Assembly: GCF_030317105.1 (NCBI RefSeq)
Contig: NZ_JASZYG010000031.1
Coordinates: forward strand, 1 to 40,076
Source: Variovorax brevis
GTDB taxonomy: Bacteria > Pseudomonadota > Gammaproteobacteria > Burkholderiales > Burkholderiaceae_C
DNA length: 40,076 nucleotides
Direction of reading: 5' to 3'
The notes beneath the pieces were generated by a model. The model saw only the letters and a list, made by a program, of their open reading frames with translations. It did no database searches and was not told where the DNA came from. The position numbers were made by a program, and so were the translations under genes. Position 1 is the stretch's first letter. Each line of letters starts with the position of its first letter. Below are positions 1 through 8,308 of this stretch, piece after piece.

Positions 1-589
1 AACCAGTCCAGTACGCGTGCGGTCGCGGACGGTAGCTTGCAGGCGAAGCTGATGTCGTCGCCGCCGTCGGACAAGACAGTCACGGGCACCTCCGGACCAA
101 TCCCGATCGATTGCAGGAATGCTTGTTGACGCAACCCTTGTCGGGGATTTGGAGAGCGACAGGAGGGCCACTCAACGACGGTCTCCGAGCGGGCGCAGTA
201 GCGGCCTTGGCGACCATCGTCGCCCGGCGCGATTCCTGCTCGAGACAATTTCCAATCTCGCGCACGTTGACTTTGACGCTCGAGCTGGGAAGCTGACTGC
301 CGCCCGGAAACGCATCTCGCAGAAAGATTGGCGCCAAGCGATACGACATGACGCTGGCGTAACGACACTGGAGCCAGCTCCACTGGGGATGCACGCGCTG
401 CGGCAGCGCGTGCGCGAGCGGCGAGACCGTTGCTTTGTCACTTGAGCAGAAGCCACAGGCACTGCAATGCGCGTAGAACCGCGGACTGCGCAGGCTCGCC
501 TTGCCGATCGTCGTGCGATAGACCAAGCGCTTGCAAATTTTTCCAACAAACTGATCACCTGTTCGTCCAAAACGACCGTCTGATACCAA
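1..589 (-). pseudogene. ISKra4-family transposase remnant (runs off the left edge)
   Basis: Read on the minus strand, this encodes a piece of a large DDE transposase that I recognise as ISKra4-type. It has a zinc-finger-like segment (SPRFYAHCSACGF), then the conserved stretch with LPQRVHPQWSWLQ and ASVMSYRLA. About 30 codons further, in another frame, comes TVLSDGGDDISFAC followed by RVLDW, which is the normal continuation of this family. The change of frame near position 100-120 means the gene is frameshifted. The N-terminal part is also missing: homology stops at about 589, where the inverted repeat of the neighbouring IS630-family element begins, so that insertion probably cut the gene. 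The C-terminal part lies outside the window. Not functional. The family assignment is from memory of conserved blocks. Confidence 0.65.
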
Positions 590-592
590 TTG

Positions 593-1703
593 GCGTTCAA
601 TAATTTAGATATAATGTCGTTCCACGAACTTCAAGGAGTCGTGGATGAAGACATTGATCGTGGGCGACAAGCCCACTGTTGAACGCTTGGCTGAGCGCCT
701 CAAGCAGGCCAGCACTCATGCGGAGTACCAGCGCATCCAGTGCGTGCTCATCCGCGCGACGCTGGGCAGTTCAGCCGCGCAGATCGCCGAGTTGCTGGGC
801 TGGTCCACAGCCACTGTGCATGTCATGCACTCGCGCTGGTCCAAGGAGGGCGATGCCATCTTCGAGCTGCGCGGGCGAGGCGGTAGACACCACCAGCACC
901 TCACCCCCGAGCAAGAGCAGCAACTCCTGGCGCCGTTCGTCCAGCGCGCCGAGGCCGGTGGCATGCTGACGGTCGCGGAGATCCAGCAGGCCTATCAGGA
1001 GCAACTGGGCAAGGAGGTGGCGCCCTCCACGGTTTACCGGCTTCTGGATCGCCACGGGTGGCGCAAGGTGGTGCCGCGCCCACGACACCCCAAGACGGAT
1101 GTCGCGGCTCAGGCCGCCTTTAAAAAAACTGCGCCGAACGGTACACCGAGAGGTCGCGCGCCAGGCTGAATGCGGGCGCCAAGTGCGCCTGATGTTCCAG
1201 GACGAAGGCCGGTTCGGCCTGCTGGGCAGCCCTCGCCGCTGCTGGGCTCCTCATGGCACGCGGCCGGTGGTCGGCGCGCGATTGGAGCGCAAGTATATGT
1301 ATGCCTTCAGCGCCGTCAGCCCGCATGACGGCGTGCTGGACAGCCTCGTCCTGCCTTGGGTCAACGCCGAGACGATGTCGATATTCCTGAGCGAGGTGGC
1401 ACAGCGCCACGCTGCGGAGTTCATCGTCATGGTGATGGATCAAGCAGGCTGGCACATCGCCGGCGATCTGGCCGTGCCGCACAACATGCGCCTGGTCTTC
1501 CTGCCGCCGTACAGCCCCGAGCTGAACCCCGCTGAGCACCTTTGGGAGTCGCTGCGCGAGGACTGCTTCGCCAACCACGTCTTCGCCAATCTGGACGCAG
1601 TCGAGAGGGCTCTGACCAACGGCCTCGTCGCCCTCGAAGCCAACCCAGAACGAACGCAGTCAATGACCGGATTCAATTGGATCACTTCTATATCATTGAA
1701 CGC
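593..1703. mobile_element. IS630-family insertion sequence no. 1
   Basis: A transposase region (645-1710) is bounded by imperfect terminal inverted repeats. The left repeat at 593-609 reads gcgttcaataatttaga. The right repeat at 1687-1703, reverse complemented, reads gcgttcaatgatataga, matching at 15 of 17 positions. The element interrupts an ISKra4 remnant on its left. The exact ends and a TA duplication could not be fixed with certainty, so the true boundaries may lie a few bases further out. Confidence 0.6.
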
Positions 1704-1710
1704 AATTTAG
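645..1710 (+). CDS. IS630-family transposase, two overlapping frames (frameshift at an A7 tract)
   Basis: DDE transposase of the IS630/Tc1-mariner superfamily, encoded in two frames. The first (645-1169) carries the N-terminal helix-turn-helix (SSAAQIAELLGWSTATVHVMHSRW) and a second winged-helix segment. The second (open from 1099 to 1710) carries the catalytic core, with FQDEGRFG, MDQAGWH and LNPAEHLWE giving the D-D-E triad. The natural join is AAFKK in frame one to LRRTVHREVA in frame two, exactly at seven A residues (1122-1128). Removing one A restores a continuous protein. This could be programmed slippage, as is known for some IS elements with A-tracts, a decay mutation, or a sequencing error. 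A ribosome site (aaggag, 8 bases before the ATG at 645) is present. The 3' end of the gene runs through the right inverted repeat. Confidence 0.75.
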
Positions 1711-1976
1711 TGAAGCTGTTTAAGCAGCACGTGAGTTTCGCGCATGAACAGACCCATGCCGGACGCCGGCGCGAAACGGTCTTCGCGTTCGACGACACCT
1801 GCCGTGATGACTTTCGAGGGCCGGGCCCCCTCCCCTTCAATGCATGCCTGGATTGAGATTCGCATCGCACGTCTCCGTCACAGTGGGGTCGCAATGCTCC
1901 TCCTTTCCGCCGAAAATGCCCCCTGCTTTTGGCCACTCCCCACTATGTGCAAGCCGTCCCCAATCGCTACTGAGCC

Positions 1977-2201
1977 ATGAGCATTCCACCGCGTGAGTGG
2001 TGGGTTTTCGTACACGCTCCCGATGTTGGATACATCGGGACCGTGACTGAATCCACCGAGGACCTCGCTCGTCGCGCGGCCCTGTCCAAGTACTCCAAGA
2101 AGGGCGAGCGCTCCAGACTATCCAGGCGCCAACAAATGCGGCGCCCTGGAAGCATGCACATCTATGATGACTTTGATGTTACTCAGCAGTCGGAAATATA
2201 G
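1977..2201 (+). CDS. Small hypothetical protein, 3' end replaced by an IS insertion
   Basis: A 74-residue open frame beginning MSIPPREWWVFVHAPDVGY, rich in charged residues and of no family I recognise. The first ~67 residues look protein-like (WWVFVHAPDVGYIGTVTE, then a basic KKGERSRLSRRQQ stretch). The last residues (QQSEI) are encoded by the terminal inverted repeat of the IS630-type element that begins at 2182, so the original C-terminus has been lost or replaced. No strong ribosome site is visible. It may be a truncated real gene or a chance frame in decayed DNA. Confidence 0.35.
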   Translation: MSIPPREWWVFVHAPDVGYIGTVTESTEDLARRAALSKYSKKGERSRLSRRQQMRRPGSMHIYDDFDVTQQSEI

Positions 2202-3286
2202 GCGACAGAAGGCGTTTGGAAGAATGATCGGACAAGTCTGCGATTCTTCTGCATGTCGCGCAGCTGCTGGTCGATGCGGATCTCGAGTTTCTCCCCCGCT
2301 CGCAACGGATTGCGCGCCACGCCGGTGCGCTTGACGTGACTCCACACCAACTCGTCCGGGTTCAGGTCCGGTGCGTAGCCCGGCAGGATGTGCATGCTCA
2401 GCTGGCCGCCGGTGGACTCGATGTACTCGCGCACGTTGGCTTTCTTGTGCGCCGGCAGTCCGTCGACCACCAGGTACACCAGCTTGCTGCGACCCTTCAT
2501 CATCTTCTTGAGCAATTCGATGAACAGTTCGGCATTCAACGCACCCTGGTAAGTCGCGAACCAGAAGCCACCCCTGGCGTTGACAGCCGAGGCCGCCGAG
2601 ATTGACTGGCGTTGGCCGGGCCGCTCGATGACGGGGGTCTTGCCCTTGGGCGCCCAGGTCTTGCCGTGCACGGTGTCGGCGCGAAAGCCCGATTCGTCCC
2701 AGAAGTAACCTTCGCCCCCGCTTTGCTTGGCTTGGCAGCCGCAGCGATGCCGGGGCAGGTTTCACGCTGCCAGCGCTCGATGGCTTGGGGATTGCGCTGG
2801 TAGGCGCGTTGCAGGGGCTCTTGCGGTGTCAGCCCGAGATTGGCCAGCAATGCACCGACTGCCGTCACCCCCATCTTCGCGCCGAACTTCTGCTCGATCA
2901 GCGCCGCGACAACGGCGCGTGTCCACAGCCCGAAGTCAAGTCCGTACTGGCGCGGGTCGCGTCCATTGATCCAACGAAACACGTGGCGCTCCTGCGCGGT
3001 ACTCAGCGTACGCGGGCGGCCGGTGCCGCGCGTGCCGCGCAATGCCTTGAGACCTTTGCCTCGACCCGACGAGGCCTGGAGCCATTTGTAGATCGTGGTG
3101 CGGCTGAAGCCATAGGCGGCAATCACCGCCGAAGGCTTCTCCCCATCGCGAACTCGCTCCACTGCCATCAGGCGGATCTCTTCCAGCGTCTTGTGATCCA
3201 GCGTGCGGCCATCTCGCTTCATGCGCGCTATTGGATCATCAGTTCGCCGCTGGGACATTTTGTAGCCTAAATTATCGACTAGTAAG
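2182..3286. mobile_element. IS630-type element, copy A (defective)
   Basis: 1105 bp, nearly identical to copy B at 5220-6321. Both copies have a TA dinucleotide immediately outside each end (2180-2181 and 3287-3288 here), as expected of IS630-family target duplication. The left end begins ctcagcagtc. The right end reverse complemented contains tagtcgataatttaggcta, matching the left end imperfectly. This copy carries a frameshifted transposase and inserted downstream of, or into, the small gene at 1977. Confidence 0.8.
2183..3258 (-). pseudogene. IS630-type transposase, copy A, frameshifted
   Basis: Minus-strand transposase corresponding to the intact 344-residue protein of copy B. The start is the ATG at 3258 (MSQRRTDDPIARMKRDG). 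The frame is intact through the helix-turn-helix (GFSRTTIYKWLQASSGRG) and the central GDP-rich linker, then breaks near 2725-2735. Here copy A reads ttgcttggcttggcagcc where copy B reads ttgcttggcagcc. This is a 5-base tandem duplication (ttggc) that shifts the frame just before the first catalytic aspartate. The C-terminal half continues in another frame to the stop at 2183 (VVDGLPAH, LNPDELVW). Inactive unless supplied in trans by copy B. Confidence 0.8.
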
Positions 3287-3695
3287 TAAGCACGAATGAA
3301 TGGCGCTCGCCCGCTTGACCCTCCCCGTTCTAAGGCCCCGCCGGATGCTCGATGAGGAGTAGTAGCCGTCGGATTCTTGTGCTTCAACGGGTTCTGGTCC
3401 GCAATAATTTCGGCTGTCGTCTCACCGGTAGATGGTTGGCTTCGGACCGGACACCGTGGCACGATGAGGCCATGGTGTTGGCGCTCTTGGTAGTCGCTAG
3501 TACGCTCACATATCCGTGCTAATGCAGCTCACCTACAGGCATATCGTGACCTCGCTAGACAGCCGGCTCCGCTTGTCTGAACATGCTTTGACATGAGATA
3601 AGTGGATTGGCTGCGGGGTTGATCTTTCAGTCTTGATGCCCCCGCCAAGCCGCCGGAGGCGCCCCGGTTGAGCCATGTACTCATGGTTCAAGCCA
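3287..3695. other. No gene recognised
   Basis: About 400 bases between IS630-type copy A and an IS3-family remnant. I see no credible coding frame, RNA gene or strong regulatory structure; short frames here have no recognisable motifs. Likely decayed intergenic or IS-border sequence. Confidence 0.4.
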
Positions 3696-3803
3696 TCAGG
3701 CAGCCTCCTTCATCACCGGCAGCGTGGCGAAGTAGGACTCTTCGGGCGTGCGCTTGTCCAGCGACGAGTGAGGTCGACAGACATTGTAGAAATCGTTCGT
3801 CAC
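3696..3803 (-). pseudogene. IS3-family transposase (orfB) C-terminal fragment
   Basis: On the minus strand this encodes VTNDFYNVCRPHSSLDKRTP followed by EESYFATLPVMKEAA and a stop at 3696. The YNxxRPHSSLDxRTP pattern is the classical C-terminal end of the IS3-family integrase (DDE, rve) protein. The upstream part of the gene is absent, so only about 35 codons survive. There is no associated inverted repeat that I can identify. Confidence 0.7.
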
Positions 3804-3857
3804 AGCTTGGCTCCCTGCCGGGTCGCCGTGTGTGTTCCCCGTCTCATTATCAATTCT

Positions 3858-4049
3858 TCACGTGAGTCTTTTGATCAGTGCCGCCCCGGTGAGCAGTTCC
3901 ATTTGCGCTTCAAGACGGATGACCCGACCCGTGAGGTCTTCAATTTTTTGCTGCTGCGCTTTCATGGCTTCGCTCTGGCGGTTCACCTTATCTTCAAGCT
4001 TGACCATCGCAGTCAGAGCAGCCCAGATCTTGTCGGTAACGCCCATCAC
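3858..4049 (-). CDS. Small coiled-coil protein, second gene of an RHH-like pair
   Basis: A 63-residue acidic-basic protein, MMGVTDKIWAALTAMVKLED onward, dominated by a heptad-like coiled coil (KLEDKVNRQSEAMKAQQQKI, EDLTGRVIRLEAQMELL). It starts inside the stop of the upstream gene (ATGA overlap at 4046-4049), so the two are almost certainly translated together. No known family is recognised. The pairing of a short coiled-coil protein with a predicted ribbon-helix-helix protein resembles plasmid-maintenance or conjugation accessory pairs, or a toxin-antitoxin-like layout, but nothing here identifies a toxin. Function unknown; the gene itself looks real because of the overlap and the promoter upstream. 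Confidence 0.55.
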   Translation of the reverse strand: MMGVTDKIWAALTAMVKLEDKVNRQSEAMKAQQQKIEDLTGRVIRLEAQMELLTGAALIKRLT

Positions 4050-4345
4050 GCGACCTTACTGCCAGCCGCACGTGCCGCGTTCGCTTCCATCGCAGCAATG
4101 CGCTTTTCGCTCGCAGCGATGAAGTCGAGCGCGTTGTCAATGGCGGCACCGGCGCGCTCCGCCGCGCTCTTTGCTGCGTCCGCAAGCGCGCCCAACTCCT
4201 TATCTGACTCCTCCGACTCATAGGCGAACGCACCGCGGCGCATCAACTCCGAAATCGGGATATCCAGCTTCTTGGCTTTGGCGGCGATCGCCTTCTTGTC
4301 CTGAGTCGTGGCTTGCACCACGATTCTTTGAATTGCCGTCGCCAT
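4046..4345 (-). CDS. Putative ribbon-helix-helix regulator with C-terminal coiled coil
   Basis: A 99-residue protein. Residues ~5-45 (QRIVVQATTQDKKAIAAKAK then KLDIPISELMRRGAFAY) have the beta-strand/helix/helix pattern of CopG/Arc-type ribbon-helix-helix DNA-binding domains. Residues ~45-99 are an Ala-rich helical region (AAKSAAERAGAAIDNALDFI) likely to form a coiled coil. A ribosome site (aaggaa) lies about 8 bases before the ATG. A strong sigma70-like promoter overlaps a perfect inverted repeat 25-50 bases upstream, which suggests autorepression. It overlaps the next gene by 4 bases. The domain assignment is by pattern only. Alternatives are a plasmid mobilisation accessory protein or a phage-derived small protein. 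Confidence 0.6.
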   Translation of the reverse strand: MATAIQRIVVQATTQDKKAIAAKAKKLDIPISELMRRGAFAYESEESDKELGALADAAKSAAERAGAAIDNALDFIAASEKRIAAMEANAARAAGSKVA

Positions 4346-4369
4346 ATTCGCGTTCCTTCATGGTCACTA

Positions 4370-4409
4370 TGTACATGGATAGTGTATGTACACCTCAGTG
4401 GCAGGTCAA
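4370..4409 (-). promoter_or_regulatory. Sigma70-like promoter with overlapping operator dyad
   Basis: Read on the minus strand: TTGACC (4409-4404), a 17-base spacer, then TACACT (4386-4381), a near-consensus -35/-10 pair. Perfect 7-base inverted repeats tgtacat/atgtaca (4370-4376 and 4386-4392) flank and overlap the -10 box. The start codon of the RHH-like gene is 25 bases downstream of the proximal half-site. The layout fits repression by the gene's own product (inference). Confidence 0.6.
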
Positions 4410-4760
4410 GGGCCGTTGATGCGGCTCTGGTGCAATTCGCGCCCCGGGTAGGCTGTGAGAAGGCCAGAAACGCATCATCATGATCACAGGTCGACGCGCC
4501 CGATGGAAGGACGGGTCACTGCTCACAAGTGACCGTTCGAATAGAAGGGGTGCCTCGGTAACCGGGGTTTGCCAGTGCGCTTTGCGCGCATGCAGCATGA
4601 GGTGCTGGGTGTTCATGCCCCGCACGGATAGAAGTTCGTCCGAGCCACTGGCTCGAATGCTCGCCACACCCCGACCTCGGATCGACATGCATCGCCAACG
4701 CCCCGTGCAGCTGTCTCATCCACTCAGCCATACCGAGGGACTGCCATGAAATACCGTTGA
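4410..4760. other. No gene recognised
   Basis: About 350 bases between the promoter of the RHH-like pair and the IS91 remnant. Short open frames exist on both strands, but none has recognisable motifs, a convincing ribosome site or conserved context. Confidence 0.4.
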
Positions 4761-5213
4761 TCAAAAAGACTTGACGAACGAGTCCTCATAGAAGTCCTTC
4801 CAACGGAAGGTCACGCCTTGCTCGTCCATCGCGACAAGCCGGCTGTTGGAGATGGCGACGCGGTGGGTGTAGCGCGACAGATAAGCCAGCACCGCTTCGG
4901 GGCCGGCGAACGGACGCTTGGCATAGACGACCCATTCGCACTTGCGCATCGGCGCGAGCCAGTCGGCGAAGGCGCGTTCTCCGGCCATTGCCGCGTACTC
5001 GCCGAAGAAGACCAACTTGCCGGCGCGATGCGCCTGATCAAGCGCTTCAAGGAAGCGGCGCCGGAACAGTCGCGACAGCACGCGCACGGACAGGAAGAAG
5101 CCGGGCCTGCAGGCGATCCAACGCTCGCCGTCCGGCGACAAGCCTCCGCCCGGCACGATGCCATGCACATGGGGATGGTGCATCAGTGCCGATCCCCAGG
5201 TGTGCAGCGGCAA
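4761..5213 (-). pseudogene. IS91-family transposase internal fragment
   Basis: Minus-strand fragment of an HUH (rolling-circle) IS91-type transposase. HTWGSALMHHPHVHGIVPGG contains the metal-binding HxH (HVH) motif. It is followed by YAKRPFAGPEAVLAYLSRYT and HRVAISNSRL, which carry the catalytic tyrosine block (YLSRYTHRVA) typical of the family. The N-terminal zinc-finger region is missing, cut by the IS630-type copy B that starts at 5220. The C-terminus diverges after FRWKDFYED and hits a stop. Only about 150 of the usual ~370-400 residues remain, so it is inactive. Confidence 0.8.
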
Positions 5214-5219
5214 CCCTTA

Positions 5220-6321
5220 CTCAGCAGTCAGAAATATAGGCGACAGAAGGCGTTTGGAAGAATGATCGGACAAGTCTGCGATTCTTCTGCATGTCGCGCA
5301 GCTGCTGGTCGATGCGGATCTCGAGCTTCTCCCCCGCTCGCAACGGATTGCGCGCCACGCCGGTGCGCTTGACGTGACTCCACACCAACTCGTCCGGGTT
5401 CAGGTCCGGTGCGTAGCCCGGCAGGATGTGCATGCTCAGCTGGCCGCCGGTGGACTCGATGTACTCGCGCACGTTGGCTTTCTTGTGCGCCGGCAGTCCG
5501 TCGACCACCAGGTACACCAGCTTGCTGCGACCCTTCATCATCTTCTTGAGCAATTCGATGAACAGTTCGGCATTCAACGCACCTTGGTAAGTCGCGAACC
5601 AGAAGCCACCCCTGGCGTTGACAGCCGAGGCCGCCGAGATTGACTGGCGTTGGCCGGGCCGCTCGATGACGGGGGTCTTGCCCTTGGGCGCCCAGGTCTT
5701 GCCGTGCACGGTGTCGGCGCGAAAGCCCGATTCGTCCCAGAAGTAGACTTCGCCCCCGTTTTGCTTGGCAGCCGCAGCGATGCCGGGGTAGGTTTCACGC
5801 TGCCAGCGCTCGATGGCTTGAGGATCTCGCTGGTAGGCGCGCTGTAGCGGCTTCTGCGGGGTCAGCCCGAGCTTGGCCAGCAATGCACCCACTGCCGTCA
5901 CCCCCATCTTCGCGCCGAACTTCTGCTCGATCAGCGCCGCGACAATGGCGCGTGTCCACAGCCCGAAGTCAAGTCCGTACTGGCGCGGGTCGCGTCCATT
6001 GATCCAACGAAACACCTGGCGCTCCTGTGCGGCACTCAGCGTACGCGGCCGGCCGGTGCCGCGCGTGCCGCGCAATGCCTTGAGGCCTTTGCCTCGACCC
6101 GACGAGGCCTGGAGCCATTTGTAGATCGTGGTGCGGCTGAAGCCATAGGCGGCGATCACCGCAGAAGGCTTCTCGCCATCGCGAACTCGCTCCACCGCCA
6201 TCAGGCGAATTTCTTCGAGCGTCTTGTGATCCAGCGTGCGGCCATCTCGCTTCATGCGCTATTGGATCATCAATTCGATTGCAGTGGGGGACTTTTGTAG
6301 CCTAAATTATCGACTACTGAG
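5220..6321. mobile_element. IS630-type element, copy B (apparently intact)
   Basis: 1102 bp flanked by TA (5218-5219 and 6322-6323). Counting the flanking bases, the two ends match at 23 of 29 positions: the left begins ttactcagcagtc and the right, reverse complemented, begins ttactcagtagtc, and both finish in a block around tataggc/tttaggc. It contains a full-length transposase on the minus strand. It inserted into, or at the border of, an IS91 remnant. Copy A at 2182-3286 is the same element. Confidence 0.85.
5221..6255 (-). CDS. IS630-family transposase, full length
   Basis: A 344-residue DDE transposase starting MKRDGRTLDHKTLEEIRLMA. Residues ~1-60 form a helix-turn-helix (KPSAVIAAYGFSRTTIYKWL), followed by a basic linker (GRGKGLKALRGTRGTGRPRT) and a second HTH. 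The catalytic core shows FWDESGFRAD, LVVDGLPAHKK and LNPDELVWSHVK, the expected D-D-D/E triad of the IS630 family, along with YAPDLNPDE. The stop codon lies at the very end of the element, within the terminal repeat. The intact frame suggests that this copy could still supply transposase activity for itself and for copy A. Confidence 0.85.
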   Translation of the reverse strand: MKRDGRTLDHKTLEEIRLMAVERVRDGEKPSAVIAAYGFSRTTIYKWLQASSGRGKGLKALRGTRGTGRPRTLSAAQERQVFRWINGRDPRQYGLDFGLWTRAIVAALIEQKFGAKMGVTAVGALLAKLGLTPQKPLQRAYQRDPQAIERWQRETYPGIAAAAKQNGGEVYFWDESGFRADTVHGKTWAPKGKTPVIERPGQRQSISAASAVNARGGFWFATYQGALNAELFIELLKKMMKGRSKLVYLVVDGLPAHKKANVREYIESTGGQLSMHILPGYAPDLNPDELVWSHVKRTGVARNPLRAGEKLEIRIDQQLRDMQKNRRLVRSFFQTPSVAYISDC

Positions 6322-6389
6322 TAACAATCAAGGGCAGGTATCGGGCAACCCTTAACAATCTGAGCCATCGATGAGCAGGCCTTCAACCC

Positions 6390-6683
6390 ACTTGCGCCGC
6401 TTGGACGCTCCTGCAGCTGCTCGAAGTCACTTCGCCCGAGGTCATCAAGGAAGCAGACCTCCCCATCCGTGACATGTGGACCTCCTGGCGCCTTGGCCAG
6501 ACTTTGACCGATCTCAGGAAACCAAGTGGTTGCACGGGCGCCATTGCGCGTCCGGAGCGTGCATTTGCCGAACATCGCGGTGACCCTGTACCCGTCAAAT
6601 TGGATCTCATAGAGCCACCCTGGCTCGTCGAGTGCCAGCGGGCGCTCATCGAGCAGCATGGGAGGGAAGTCATCGAGCGTCAT
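6390..6683 (-). pseudogene. ATP-dependent DNA ligase N-terminal fragment, catalytic lysine lost
   Basis: The minus-strand frame MTLDDFPPMLLDERPLALDE continues through PGWLYEIQFDGYRVTAMFG and GGPHVTDGEVCFLDDLGRSD. This is the nucleotidyltransferase domain of LigD/LigC-type bacterial ATP-dependent ligases. The adenylation motif KxDG, in which the lysine is the nucleophile, reads Q-F-D-G here, so the enzyme would be inactive even if full length. Homology stops at about residue 95 and the frame then runs through unrelated sequence into IS630-type copy B. A second decayed copy of the same segment, inverted, lies at 17345-17463. Confidence 0.7.
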
Positions 6684-6870
6684 GCCCCCACGATGAGCAC
6701 ATGTCGGGGTTTTGGCTGCCAGCGGAAGCGCATACTGCCCCATGCCCTCCCGTGAATTCTGGATTGAACGTGTGCAGTCGCTCGCCCGAGTGGAGCGATC
6801 GCTTGGGCCACACCGCAGTCATCTCTTGGAGACCCACATGGCAGACGATCCGAAGAAAACCGCCCTTGAT
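6545..6870. repeat. Inverted duplicated module (ligase/DUF3606 divergent region), left arm
   Basis: This stretch holds the ligase 5' end, the intergenic region and the first codons of the DUF3606 gene. It aligns over its length with the reverse complement of 17148-17463. Shared landmarks include gtgtgcagtcgctcgcccga, ggggttttggctg, atggcagacgat and cccttgatcg. The copies have diverged by small indels and substitutions, so the duplication is not recent. The ends of the alignment are approximate. Confidence 0.7.
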
Positions 6871-7011
6871 CGGAAGCTCATCGCCCTCGGCGAGGAGCAC
6901 GAGGTCCGCTCGTGGACGGAATCACTCAAATGCACCGAGGAAGAACTACGCGCGGCAGTCAGGGCGGTTGGCAACTCCGCTGACAAGGTGCGCGAGTACC
7001 TCAGTAGGTAG
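6838..7011 (+). CDS. DUF3606 domain protein
   Basis: A 57-residue protein, MADDPKKTALDRKLIALGEE followed by HEVRSWTESLKCTEEELRAA and VRAVGNSADKVREYLSR. This matches the DUF3606 family pattern (acidic/basic start, ExxEVRxWTxxxxxxxxxLxxAVxxVGxSADxVRxxL) over its whole length. The ATG at 6838 is preceded by ttggaga, a plausible ribosome site. DUF3606 proteins are small, of unknown function, and common in alpha- and betaproteobacteria. It is divergent from the ligase remnant. The same divergent arrangement recurs in inverted, broken form near 17.2 kb. Confidence 0.75.
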   Translation: MADDPKKTALDRKLIALGEEHEVRSWTESLKCTEEELRAAVRAVGNSADKVREYLSR

Positions 7012-7280
7012 GGGAAGCATCCCTCCAATCTACTGGATGCGCGTTCATGCTACGGTGCTCAATGCAAGTCGGGTGCCGACGGCGCGATTGGGCCCTGAGC
7101 CGTTGCTCATCCTGGAAAACTCTTGGCCGCAATGCAGACACTCGACAGCAGGCGTGGTTTCGGCGATGTAGACCCTGCAGCTTCGCGAACCTCATTGACA
7201 GCCATGCGATCGCACGGCACGGCCGCCGCGAACGCGCCGAAGAGATTTGTTGTGCTTGTCGACTTCCTGAGCCCAGCGGC

Positions 7281-8303
7281 TTACCTGTAGGCGATCCCGG
7301 CGCTGACGACGCCCGCCAGCGCAATGACCTCGGTCCTGCAAAAGCCCACCTCGTCGCACCAGCCAACCAGATCGGCCGACGTGAAGTTGAACGCGTCGCC
7401 GAACTCGATCAGCATGTTCAGCGATGCCATCAGCCCGTGTACGTGTTCGCGGCGCGCGTCGTCGATCAGGATCTCAATCACGATCAAAGCCCCGCCGGGC
7501 GCAAGCGCCGCGTGGGCGGCTCGCAGCAAGTGCATCTTCTTCTCGAGATTCCAGTCGTGCAAGATCATTCCCATCGTCACCACATCGGCACTGGGCAGCG
7601 GCTCGGCGAAGAAGTCGATCGGCTTGGCGTGTATACGTTCGGCCAACCCCGCCGTGGCGATCCGGCGCTCTGCGATGCGCGTAACTTGGGGCAGATCGAG
7701 CGAGGTGCAGTGCAGATGCGGGTGGCGACCTGCCACAGTCATGGACAGCAGCCCGCTGGCGCCGCCGACGTCGCACAGGTGGCGGTAGCGCGCCCAGTCA
7801 AAGCGCTCGGCCAGTGCGCGGCAGCTCGCCCCGGACAGGTCGGCCATTGCGTCGACGAACTGTTCGCAACGCTGCGCGTCGGCGTAGGTCGACTCGAAGA
7901 ACGAGCCTGCTGCCGTCTGGTTTTGCGGCAGCCCCGTGCGCAGCGCCGCCGTCAGCCCACCCCAAGACGGATACAGCCGCTCGTTCACCATCTCGAGCAG
8001 CCGGCCGATGTACTGTGGCCGCTGCCGGTCGAGAAACTCCGCGCTGTCCGGCGTGTTGCGATAGTGCGCATCCGGCCCGCTGCCGTCGCGATCGAGGAAG
8101 CGCAGCGCCACCAGTGCATCGAAGAAGTCGGGGTTGGCGCGTGGATGAAGGCCGAGTGCGTCCAACAACTGCGATCCGGTCATCGGCTTTTCACCCAGGG
8201 CCGTGAACACACCCAACTCGACGGCAGAGAGCAGCGTCTTCGACGGTCTGTATCCGGTGGCGACTTCGCGGATTCGCGCTAAGGAGGGTGCATCCACGGG
8301 CAC
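7281..8303 (-). CDS. Class I SAM-dependent O-methyltransferase (family 2 type)
   Basis: About 340 residues, the usual length for the plant/bacterial O-methyltransferase 2 family (hydroxyneurosporene/hydroxyindole type). The N-terminal part (VATGYRPSKTLLSAVELGVF, then LLDALGLH and FFDALVALRFLDRDG) is the winged-helix dimerisation domain. The C-terminal Rossmann domain has the SAM-binding motif LCDVGGASGLLSM and the family's MGMILHDWNLEKKMHLLRAA and PGGALIVIE blocks. The substrate cannot be deduced. No ATG is available near the expected start; GTG codons at 8303 or 8297 are the best candidates. They begin 5-11 bases after the stop of the Bug gene, so it is the second gene of a two-gene operon. 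Confidence 0.8.
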   Translation of the reverse strand: MPVDAPSLARIREVATGYRPSKTLLSAVELGVFTALGEKPMTGSQLLDALGLHPRANPDFFDALVALRFLDRDGSGPDAHYRNTPDSAEFLDRQRPQYIGRLLEMVNERLYPSWGGLTAALRTGLPQNQTAAGSFFESTYADAQRCEQFVDAMADLSGASCRALAERFDWARYRHLCDVGGASGLLSMTVAGRHPHLHCTSLDLPQVTRIAERRIATAGLAERIHAKPIDFFAEPLPSADVVTMGMILHDWNLEKKMHLLRAAHAALAPGGALIVIEILIDDARREHVHGLMASLNMLIEFGDAFNFTSADLVGWCDEVGFCRTEVIALAGVVSAGIAYR

Positions 8304-8308
8304 GGCTT

